Under the pieces are notes generated by a model that had not been told where the DNA came from, searched no databases, and saw only the letters and a list, made by a program, of their open reading frames with translations. Made by a program: the position numbers and the translations under genes. From Acanthochromis polyacanthus (lineage: Eukaryota; Chordata; Actinopteri; Pomacentridae): a stretch of DNA of 64,000 bases. The stretch is taken from assembly GCF_021347895.1 (NCBI RefSeq), contig NC_067134.1, forward strand, positions 25,754,347-25,818,346, given 5' to 3'. Below, piece by piece: positions 26,401 to 38,600 of this stretch. The first letter of the stretch is position 1. Every line of letters begins with the position of its first letter.

Positions 26401-29400
26401 ACTGAGATGTAGAAGCAAAAGCGTGCGCTTAGACTAGGAAGAAAATTCATGCAAAAAAAATGAAAACACAGAGAAAGAGGGCAGGAGGAAAGGCAGAGGG
26501 TCACCTCCAGGAGGTTAGAAACTCATTCTGCTGGAGGTCTGAGACAGCATAAAGATGGTGGAAGGCTCGGAGGAAAGGCACCGACGCTTGGTCTGCCAGA
26601 GGAGGGAGCAAGGAAGGAGAGGAGGAGGAATCAGGAGGTCAAAAGGAGATCTTTCAAAGAATTATTTACGAATGAAAGCAGAAAGAGGAAGTTCATGATA
26701 GGCCTCCAAACAGAGACCACACAATAGGAGAAGTCTTCATAATAAAAGAGAAATGAGCAGATCGGTTCTGTTGGAAAGGATTACAGACGTTACTAGGGGT
26801 TTCAGGAGGTTGGTTTTTAGCTCTACACGAACAGATATCGTTGAAGTTATGGAAAAAGGAGCAGTTTAGGGACATGGAGGGAGAAATATGGAAAAGTGAT
26901 TGTATCTGTAGGAGATAGAAAGCAAACACATTTAACCCGTAGATGCACAAGTGGGTCAAAAAGGACACTGTGAGGTCGTTTTCTTGCATTATCTTTGAAA
27001 TGAAAACATGTTTTTGAGATCTTTCTACTTAAATTTTTAAGTTGCCTTTTATATTTCTAAAGGAATTGTAATGTTTGTATCGCTACCCCAAGCTTTTTAT
27101 CACTGATAATATCATACATGAAGGGATGGAGTGCACAAATTTGGAGGAAAAGAGTGGAAATATGTCAATAAAATGGATGTTGACATTCTTCTATTGCTGC
27201 TCTGTGTAATATTCTTCTTTTTCAATCATCAAAATGTGCTATAAAGTAAAAAATAAACATATTTCAAATGTGAAATAATTCTTGTGTGGACAAAAACATA
27301 ATGCAAATTATTATTCTTAACCAAAATGACGTAAAAGCAGATTGATTCTCATAAGCGTCACTGATGGAAGGGTGTAGGGTCCAATCACTCGTGCATTTAA
27401 GGGTTAAAGGGGTGGAAAGCTTTTGATAATTACAGTTTATGCGCATAATATCACAATGTCTGTTTTGTGGTCTGAGTACTGAATCCTCTGCTCATAAATG
27501 CCTTCTGACTGCTATTATTTCTGAGCCACCTGTCACTGTTTACACATCTAATAATATCATTCTGCAGCCCAGAAGTCTGGTCTGTTTATCAGAAAAAGCC
27601 AGTTATTCCCATTTTTACTAAACGCCTCATGCAGGTCTGCTCCTGAACTGGTTCAGCTTTTTAATCAAAAGTTATTTCTATGATTAGTCCTGCTCCTGCA
27701 CAGTGTCGCAGAGGTCAGATTAGTGCATTCATTTAACCCTCCTGTTGTCCTCATTTATGGGCACCAAAAAATATTGTTTCCTTGTCTGAAAAAAAATAAA
27801 AAAATTCTGCAAAAAAATTCCTAAAATTTCTGAAAATTTGCAAAAACCTTTAGGAAGGAAATTCCAATAATTCCTTAAAAGTTTCCCTTGAAATTTTTTA
27901 TTAAAAAAACAACAACAAAATAAACAAATTTGGAAGGAAAATTCTTGCAAATACATATTTTTTAAATTTAGTAAAAATCTTCCAAAAAAAAAAATCAAAA
28001 TATCTAAAGTGATTAAATATATATCAGGAAAACTTCTAATATTTTCTTTTTTTCCACCAAAAAATGTTCAAAAATTTCTTGAAAATGTGGACATCAGAAG
28101 TTTCACTGTGAAAATATATATTTTTTTCCCCATATTTTCAAACTTTAAACCGGGTAAATTTGACCCGCAGGACGACACGAGGGTTAAAGAATGCTCTTAT
28201 TCTCCTCTTTATTAGCAAACAATATTGTCCCCTCTGACTCTTCCATCTTTTTATTTCCCCTTTATTCCTCCTGTACAGGAGTCTGCTTGGAAAACTTAAA
28301 TGGAAGTAACGTTTGTTGCACAAAGAGTACATAGTGTCTCACAGCACACCACCACATATTCAAAATGCGTCTTCTACACAATGCTTATGAGATGTCAACG
28401 CATATTTCTACTCTGTCTTTACTACTCTTCTCCCATTATTCTCCAGTAATAATACATTGTGAATGTTAGCTTCTATAATGACATATCTATTGTAGTTTTT
28501 TGTCTTGTATCATAAAGAAGCACTGCACACAGAGAGGCTCACTAACTTACATTCAGCAGAGCAGGGAGGTAGCCGAACCCAGCGTACATCTGCTGACCCA
28601 CAGTCATCAGTCAGACACTTAGACATGTCGAACACTGCTTGTATAAACACTAGTTGTTTCGAGGTAAATCGGCTAAATTAATTTAACAATAAGCAGAGGG
28701 CGCTGTTCTGCCTGTGTAAGAAGAATTGAAGGGATGTCTTATGTGTGTCAGAAAACAAAATGTTAATGGGATGTGTGCTCATCCATCATCTTAAATATTT
28801 TCTTCTTTGATAATTATCCCAAAATTTCCTTACTAAATTGAAAAATGTGAAACTATGTTGAAAAATTCTACAAGTGAAGAGTGTTCAAACACTATTGGAA
28901 TTGTAGGGTGCACAATTTACTAAAAAATTAGGGTTTTCTTTAACCCTCGTGCCGTCCTGTGGGTCAAAATTGACCCGTTTTAACGTTTGCAAATGTGGAA
29001 AAAATATATATTTTCATGGTGAAACTTCTGATGTCCACTTTTTCAACATTTCTGGGAAATTTTCGAACATTTTTTGGTGTTTTTTTTGGCGATTTTCGCT
29101 GGGTTTTGGTTGATTTTTTTCTTTTTGTGAATGTTCTCAAAGAATTTTTTTTTTTAAATATTTCTTTTTTCCCACCAAAAACAAAAAGAAAATATTAGAA
29201 GTTTTACTGATATTTATGTAATCACTTAAGATATCTGTGGGATATTTTTGGAAGATTTTTAATCATTTTTTGAAAATATTTACCAGAATTTTCTTGCCAA
29301 ATTTGCTTGTTTTTCTTCTTTTTAAATAAAACTTTTAAGGGAAACTTTTAAGGAATTATTGGAATTTTCTTCCTGAAGGGTTTGCAAATTTTCAGACATT

Positions 29401-32400
29401 TGGGGAATTTTTTTGTTGAATTTTTTAATCTTTTTTTTCCAGTATTTTTTGGTGCTCGTAAATGAGGACAACAGGAGGGTTAATATTGTCGTGCTAACTC
29501 TTTAATTTCATACGTGTGTGAACCCACCTGTATGCGTTCAGTCGTCGTGGGCCACAGCGCCCTCCAGATGACCTTCTTCACCACATCTGGCAGCAGACTG
29601 GCCGTTATCAGGAGGATGATACTGAGCCAGGCGGGGCCGCTGGACAACATCTGCATGAACACGTAGTACATCCTCTGGTAGTTGAGGAAGGGCCTGTAGG
29701 AGAGGAGAACAACTCTAAACTCAAAATAGATCGAAGCATGGAGGCCACAAAAGAGAAACTTAGATCAGAATGACCCAACAATCCAAATATTTTTCGATAC
29801 CGACCAGATGATTCCGCCCCACAGCAGAGAGAAGACCACAAAGAAGATGAGTGAACCCCAGATGACAAAGTGGTTGATCCAAGTCCAGTAATGAGTATCG
29901 AGAGCCAGCTACAAGACAGGGACAAGGCTTTTAAAATGCACAACTCACTTTAATGATGTTTCTGCTTGTGTAGATGTTGTGCAGACGGCATGCTTGGTTA
30001 CCTTGAACGTAACAGTGAAGACCAACACAGTGAAGACCAGAGTCCCAAATGTCCAGTTTCCAAACATCTGCAGAGGGAAAACAAGGTAAAAGCTGCCATT
30101 AGTGACACATTTCTTACAATGAAGCAAATTCTAACTAATATGTTTCACTTAGAATAATGTTAAATTAGTGATTACAAACTTTTTTTTGTTTGATTTTGTA
30201 GTCCTGTCTTTTGTGGTTTAATGTCAGAATCAGCTGAAATCTGAAGCAGCCGTTTAACTAACAAGTTTGTGTTGGAAAATAATAAAATGCTCCAATATCT
30301 TTACTACATCTGCACAAATAAATAGAGGAATTCCTGAAAATCTATCATGATGCACACAGAGATAAAGAGTGTACATATTTAATAAGGAATCAATCAATCA
30401 AACAGATGGCAGGGTGCAACATTTAGGAGAAAGGTAGATTATAAGATGACTGATGGATGAAATGCTTCCTGATCACCTAAACATCCAGTATTATAAATAA
30501 ATAATAATAAATAAAAATAGCCACGTAAACTTAAAAAGACTGAAAGACTAAAGGAAATGTTTTTGTGTCGCTTTACAACACAAACAGCGACAAAACTACA
30601 CTTAAATAATTTGATATTTTATGACAGTATTTAGGATTATTCTCCTAATAATCCTAAATATTATTGGGGGGGGGGGGGGGGGGGGGTGACGCTGCCGCTG
30701 CATATTCTTCGCCCGGTAACGTCCGAGGGCGGTAATGTCCGAATATTCGGATACCGAAATTAATATCCGGATACCGCCGTAGCGAACGAATATTCGGATA
30801 TTCGGGATATTCGGGTCCAGCCCTAAGGAGAACTAGATTAGAAAGATGGCTAAACATCTCAAATGTCACGTGATGAGCTGGGGGAGCACAAATGTTCCTC
30901 TGTTTTCATTTATCTTCTGTCAAAACACACCGTTTTTCTGCTATACACACACAAACAACACAAAAAACTACGGCTTCTGATCGCTAACATCAGGACACGT
31001 GAGAATGGATGAAGGAAAAGGTGAGGCCACTACACAAAAGCCTACAGGTGATGTGTGGACAACAAGCGTTCATATGAGCGGGGGATTGGCGGTGTGTTCA
31101 GGTCGTGTGATGAAACTGGAAGGTGAAACTAGGCAGAGATGACAGAGAGACAGAGACAGGCTTACCATCTGTGTGTTGGTTGTCATTAGCTGGGAGGAGG
31201 AAAGAGCAGCAAAAAGAAAAAGCAACACAAAGGTAAGAGGATAGGAAGAAGAAGAAGAAGAAGAGGATATGGCCAGAAGAAAATTATAATGAAATCAACA
31301 GTTTTGTGGCTAAAGAAAAAAAAAGGATATAAATTAGGTGCAAAAAATCAAAATAAAGCAATCCAAAAACATTTCTAGGAGAGTAATGCTGCTTAAAACT
31401 CAAAGGAAACAAACAGAGAACACAGAGGAAGATGGGAGAAAACCTGCCATGCTGTCATGTCGTGGATGGGATTGGAAGAACATTATTTCTATATGAACGT
31501 TATGTGTTAGAACTGCAGAATTTAAACTTTATCACGGTTCTTTTTACGGACAAATCCAGCAGAAATGCACACATTTATTGTAAAAGTGAACGGCAAATGT
31601 TTCATTTTGGAGTAGAATTAAAAATTGTACAGTAGATATGATGTCAGATATAAAAAAATAAGCATGTTGTGCAAAGTAAATGAGAGCAATTACCTGAAGA
31701 TTTCTACTAAATATCAAGTAACTATTGTGCATTTTGAGGAAAACTGTCAGATTAAGAAGTGTTGCCTGGTATTTTTATGCGTGGTACCTGCTACTGAATA
31801 CAGTAAACCTTTAATGTCAGCTGATGGCACAATTTGACAAATATGAGGGGTCTGTGAGCAAATACTGATGCCTCCTGTGCAACAACAAGCCACATGTCAG
31901 GCCTGAGCCACATCAAATGACCTTGTTATACAAGAAATGATGGCCTGAATGAATCTATTTAAGACACAAATCAGGGAGTAATTTATTTTTTAAATTTAAT
32001 TGACTAAACATCAAGTAAGATGGAAAAGGTTAGAGGTAAGTTGTGATCAGAGCCACAAACCTTCTTTAGTTTATGCTCTCTAACTAAACCGAAAACCTCC
32101 CAAAAACACTGAAAAAAATAATACAAGCAGCAAATCTTAGATGTGGTTTGCTGAGAACTGCAGCAGAAATATGTGGCCTGCATTTGAATCAGCTGATCTA
32201 CTGAAAAAAATGAGGTGCAGGTAATTCTGTTTAATACAAAGTTGAAAAAAAGTAGCCATCAACTGAGCATTTATTCTAATTTGAAATATATGCCTTAAAT
32301 GTTGTCCAAAACAAAAATAAATTTAAACACTTCTTACTGACTGAAGTAAAGAGGCTGTCATAGACACATGGCTGTTACCTGTCCATTGCTGGTGAAGGTG

Positions 32401-35400
32401 GTGTTGTCAAACAGGAAGTAAGCACCGAAGAACATCACGATGGCGTCATACACGCCCAGGACAGTCCAGTAGATGAAGCTGGGCCACCGCAGCAGAGAGT
32501 TCTTAGCAATATCTCTGTGAAGGTAAACACAAAGCGCAGCGAACGTCACAAATGGCTCATAATGACCGTTTGAGTGATTGAACATTTATAGATCAATACT
32601 AGGGGAGACACTGTTTGCCTCCTTTACCAGAAAAGAACGCAACAAGATATTATAATTTGATTGAGTTGGGATTGTAATGTAGGCAAATTTAGACACTGAA
32701 GTAGTACATAACCTCAGTAGGGCTGGGCCCAAATATCTGAATATTTGTTTGCTACGGCGGTATCCGGATATTAATTTTGGTATCCGAATACTCAGCCTGC
32801 CCCCCGGTCAGACGTTACCGGGAACGAATATTCAGCGTTACTGTCTTCCATCCGCCTTCAGCCCACATCGGCTAATCCCGTCCTGTGATCACATAAACAT
32901 ATACACATATGTCTATGTGAGCACCCCCTCCTCCCCCCAGACGAAAATACGAATATTTGGAGCTCGTCTCTTCCCTTTGCCTTTCGGTCCACATCAGCTC
33001 ATCCCGTCGTGTTCGGCTCATCTCGGCTCATCCATTGCTGTTTCTTACCACCACCTGAATGTCCGGGTGGCTGTCGACTCTGACGTCACGCTTCACTTTG
33101 TTGCATAAACGCAAGACAAGATGCCGAAGACCTCCACTGTTTGGGAATTCTTCAGTTTAACTGAAGACAAAACGAAGGCAGTGTGCAAAATTTGCGTCCG
33201 GGAGACCAGACGAAGGATCCGAATATTCGGGCCATCTCCGCCCCCCCACCAGGATAGCTTGGAAAATCCAAACTGAATCTCCATGTAATCTCCTATCTCC
33301 ATGTTAGGAGATACAGGAGAGTCAGTTCGGCATTGTGCGAATTGAATCGCGTTTCCCTCCCGGGAAAGTTTGGTACGACCAATCATAGCACGGGAGGCGG
33401 GAGTTAATGCTGCGTCATCTTCAGTGCCTGGATTACCCATAAAACACCTGCGCACCTCCCGTAACCAAACACCGACTTGGTTTGGCTCCGATTTAAAGTT
33501 ATTCCTAACACCGCTAATCGCTCGGAAGGAGTCTTTTGTTGCGTAGCCTTTTCAAAAATAAGTGTTGTACTTGAGAGTACCCCATTTATTCGCAGATTTT
33601 TGTGACAAAAACGGCAGTAATCATTCACCACGACGCTTTCTCGGCTGCATGCCGTTGTTGTTTGGACTACATGGACTTCAAGGTCGATTTGTTTGTGCGT
33701 CACATCCGTGTTACGCTGATTGGTTCTTTCTCGTTCAAGCTGCATTCGTTAACCCCTCCTTTTTGAAATCGTCTGCTATCATCACAATGCCAGACTGCCT
33801 TTATTTGTATTTATATTAATACATAAATAAAGTCAGTCTGGATTTTCCAGGCAACCGCCAGGATGTTACGGGGCGGAACGAATATTCGGATATTCATCTT
33901 TAATAGGGCCCGAATATCCGGAGACCAGAAACCACTATTTGGGCCAGCCCTAAACCTCAGGTCTAATTTTTTGTGACAAAGACGATGCAATTTTGTGAAT
34001 CTTACAGTGATGCCTTGTCTTATTACGTGACACCTCTATTTTTCACTTTGAAAATGAGGTTTCTCCCTTTTTCGGGCCTTTTCCTGATTTATTAAGCAGA
34101 TGTCTTCTTTTGGGTAGATGTAAAATCAATCAATAATCTACTTTATTAGAGCTAAATCGAGTTGGTGCATCCTTTTGCTTTTGAAAATACTTTATCTTCT
34201 ATTACTCGGTGCACAAAGACTCCAGTGAAGCGAATTAGAATGTCTGAAATTGAAATATTCATTAATGCGGCGCTGGTTGGTCAACATCTCCGGTTCCTTA
34301 TTGTTATCTACGGCTGTAGATTGGATCATTGAAACATCCATTAAAGAAAGATGATATTAGAGAGTTGAACTAACTCTATTAGGACTCTGGAGAGTCTTGG
34401 TGAACTGAACATGATCTGACTGAAGGGGTGCAGGTTTTTTGTTCATACAGTCAAATACTAACCTGTAGAGAGAGGGGTCCTTCTTCAGGATGTCCATGTT
34501 AATGTGCTGCTCTATTAGACTGTAGAGCAGAATGGGCAGCGAGGTGAAGCTGATGTTGTAGAGAGTCAAGTATGCCGTGTCGTACAGTGGCTAGGGTTTC
34601 AGACACAGAGCAGCTTTAGTGTTTTTTCCTCTTTATGGTAAATAAAAAATGTAGGATTGTCAGTTTATTCTGCCTACTTGTTGCGAGAAGCCACAAAAGA
34701 ACTGGTAGAGGAACTGGGGAAGATGAAACAGACATTCTGGAGAGAGAAGGAAAGAAAGCAAATAAAGTCATATTAATGAGAGCAGTTCTTTTTGTTTCTG
34801 ACGCCTGCTGAGATTAAGAAGTCTGACAGATTTAGTTCCTCTTTGCTTCTGTGCAAGAACATTTTACTGACTGGAAATAAACAAATGAAGACGCTCTTCT
34901 TTTTGATCTATGCCCATTCGAAGCTTAAACTGACGTCAAACATTTGCTTGTCCGTTGAAGCGTCTGTTCACAAAACACAACAGCACAAAAGTAAATCGAT
35001 GCTAAAATAAAGACGCAACAAAGGCAGACTACCTTGTAGAAGAAGTACTGCACAAGCTCAGAGATGCGTATGTAGTAATAGTGCCCGTGGACTAGCAGCA
35101 TCTTCTTGAGGTGTTTGAACTTTGGGATGGCGTAGTCGCTGTTTCTCACGGCCTGGCGACCCTCTTTACCCATGATACCTGCAGTCGTTAAACACATGAA
35201 AGCTGTTATCGAAGTGAAAACATGATGCTTTTTAATGTTTAAACTCTTCTGCAAAACACTGGATTTGAAATAAACATAGCAAGGTAAGGACTTTGTACGG
35301 TTAACAATCCTTTTATGTATTTTTTCAGTCACAGGATAAAGCAGGAACTGGCCCATCTGTCACATGACACCAATCACGATGGTTTTGCTTGGCTTCGATG

Positions 35401-35627
35401 TCCTCTACATACAGCAGGAGATCGGGTGTAGGAACGACTACAATTCTTTCACTGTTCATTAAATTATGCCCTTCTTGAAATGATGCATATAGAATAAACA
35501 GGTTTAGATGAAATGTCACAATTATAAGCTTCAAATTGGATAATTTTTAACAAACAGGAAGTTACGTATTGTCACAGGACTGTTGTTGTGTTGTCATTTT
35601 GCAGATGGATGGATGCATGCATAGATG

Positions 35628-35663
<36 letters not shown>

Positions 35664-38600
35664 CTTTAATATTCCTGAGGGAAATTCAGTGTAAAATGCC
35701 TTTCAAATCTGACATGTTTTGGATTTCTGAATGTTCCTGTAAAGCCAGTTTGAACAGAAACGTATGATGTTCCTGTCAAACACTAACCAATGCCGACATG
35801 AGCCTCCAGGATCATGCTGACATCATTAGCTCCATCTCCAATCGCCAACGTGATTGGGTGCTCCTTGGACGCTTTGATCAGCTTGACGATCTAAAAGTAT
35901 AGAAAGAAAAACATACACCTGATACCCCTTGCTGTGGCTTAGTGTATCAACACAAAGTATCACTACGGTCCGTGCAATTATGTTTCAACTCGTTTTTTTC
36001 GTTTGTCCTCAGCTCTCTTTGCACCTGTGCTTTCTGGAGCGGCGCCATTCGACAGCAGAGCACGGCGCTGCAGTTGCGGCAGATTTCCAGGAAGATCTCT
36101 TTGTAATTCCCTGAGTTTGAGTCCTCCTGGCCAGGCCTCATCACCGCAGAGAGGGTGGCTCCGTCGATGATCAGACCGTAGTCGGTACAGTCGCCTGATA
36201 AACTGAACAAACACAACACATATCGCACACTAAAGCCACACAGGACAGCTTTTCATGATGCTGCAACACACTTCCATCTTACTGTAAGACATGAAAGACA
36301 ATTATGTAAATTTCCTGGTCATTTCAAAGTGTGTAACAGCTTTACTTTTCTAGAACTTGAAATGCCAGATGTTTGCCCCAGTGTTAGCAAGAAAATAATC
36401 CCTCTCTCTCTCGCAAATACACACCCAGAGAAGGTGTCCCGAGTCATGCCGCCATGCTGCCGAAGGACCGTCCTGCTCAGGTCAAACAGGACATCGTGAA
36501 GGCTCTGCTCCTCCGTACGCTTCGTCGTCAGCTCCAGGATCTGGGTGTTGCGGCGAAACAGCTTGCTGGCGTAGCAGGTCGCGGCCGCCGTCTCCATCTT
36601 ATCTCCTGTCAACACCCACACCTTCATGCCGGCTTTGTGGAGGGACTCGATGGTGTCTGCTGCTTTTTCCTGCAGCCTGTTGAGGAGAAAAGTAGGAACC
36701 ACAAACAACCAGAGAGAGAGAGAAGGGTCGGATGTTTTAGTTGCATGAGAAGCAATCGCTTGTTTTGCTCTTATTTGGCTTTTTATTCCACAGCAACAGG
36801 AGCATGCAGTGCAGCAAAACTGAGATAATTTTCTCCTCCAGCAGGATGAGTTGGCTTGCAATGCCCTGCGGGTCAACAATTCCTTTTAAGCCTGCACTAT
36901 AATTGCCTTAGCGGCACGTGTGCGATTGGAGGGTTGAACTGCTACTTGCCCTCACTCACTGAGAAGTGGGCCAGCACTTCTCATGGCAGCAGCATGCAGA
37001 GAATTACTGCAGTGTTCAGAATTGTGTCGAGTGCAGAGACTTATACATTCACACAGGAAAAAAAGTGCACAAATTGATTTTTCCAAAGTGTGCTTCATTT
37101 GAAATTTGCAACCACTCTGCTTAAAAATAGGAACAAATAACCAAAATGTGTGTCTATGCAACGGAGCTACTAGCCATGGTGCAAAATATTGTATATAAAA
37201 GCAGGCTGTGTCCTTCAAAAGAGATCCTCCACCTGTCCTCCACAGCAGTGGCTCCCAGCAGTATCAGGTCTTTCTCGATTAGGTCGTAAGCCTCAGCCAG
37301 CCGTTTGTCTCGGTCCTGCAGTGCCAACTTGGCGCTGCTGAGCAGATGGCAAACCTCCTGGTATTGTTCAGGACTTAAAGGGCGATAGGCAACACAAAGT
37401 GTCCTCAGACCCTCCTGGAAGACAGTGAGTAAATTACACAAGGTTAGGAAGGAACAATAGTCTACAGCAGGGGTGTCAAACTCATTTTAGTTCAGGTTCC
37501 ACATTCAGCCCAATTTGATCTTCAGCTGGCCGGACCAGCAAAACCACAGCATAATGATCTATAAATAACCACGATTCCTGATTTTTCCTTTGTTTCAGTG
37601 GAAAAATGTTCACATTTAAGGAATTATCTTTTCAAAAAACATTTTGAACATCCTGAAATTTCTTCAATTTCAACGACATTCAGCCTCAGTTTATCATTTA
37701 CACATTACAACTTCCAGATCAGAGTTTCTACAAAGACACAAAACATTTAGTCACAGGTGACTGGAACTGACTGATATAGTGTTTTACTTTATGATCAAAA
37801 TGACAAAAGTAAAAAAAAAAAAAGACAAAATATTACAAAGTGAAAAAGACGAGACACGAAGCGACAAAAATGGGACACAAAATGACAAAACCGAGAAACA
37901 AAATGACAAAACCGAGACACGAAGTGACAAAACCGAGAAACAAAATGACAAAAACCGAGAAACAAAATGACAAAACCGAGACACAAAATGACAAAACCGA
38001 GAAACAAAATGACAAAACCGAGACACAAAATGACAAAACCGAGACACAAAGTGACAAAACTGAGACACAAAGTGACAAAACCGAGACACAAAGTGACAAA
38101 ACCGAGACACAAATGACAAAACCGAGAAACAAAATGACAAAACCGAGACACAAAATGACAAAACCGAGACACAAAGTGACAAAACCGAGACACAAAGTGA
38201 CAAAACCGAGACACAAAGTGACAAAACCGAGACACAAAATGACAAAATCGCGACACAAAGTGACAAAATCGAGACACGAAGTGACAAAACCGAGAAACAA
38301 AATGACAAAACCGAGACACAAAATGACAAAACCGAGACACAAAATGACAAAACCGAGACACGAAGTGACAAAACCGAGAAACAAAATGACAAAATCGAGA
38401 CACGAAGTGACAAAACCGAGAAACAAAATGACAAAACCGAGACACAAAATGACAAAACCGAGACACAAAGTGACAAAACCGAGAAACAAAATGACAAAAT
38501 CGAGACACAAAGTGACAAAACCGAGAAACAAAATGACAAAACCGAGACACAAAGTGACAAAACCGAGACACAAAGTGACAAAACCGAGACACAAAGTGAC

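Larger units (their letters stand above)
32718..33952 (+). mobile_element. hAT transposon remnant with 8-bp target duplication
   Basis: Ends TAGGGCTGGGCCCAAATA and (inverted) TAGGGCTGGCCCAAATA. It is flanked on both sides by AACCTCAG (32710-32717 and 33953-33960), the 8-bp target duplication expected for hAT. Inside are repeats of AATATTCGGATA type and a BED-finger fragment (33121-33276). A second element lies inside (about 33256-33857). It sits in the intron between atp11a exons 25 and 26. Confidence 0.85.

Noticed and set aside
36191..36195. Downstream acceptor for exon 21 (TATCAG before GCGACT)
   Set aside because: It would need a poor donor choice in exon 20 and loses the conserved LSG; the acceptor 8 bases upstream fits phase and family sequence.
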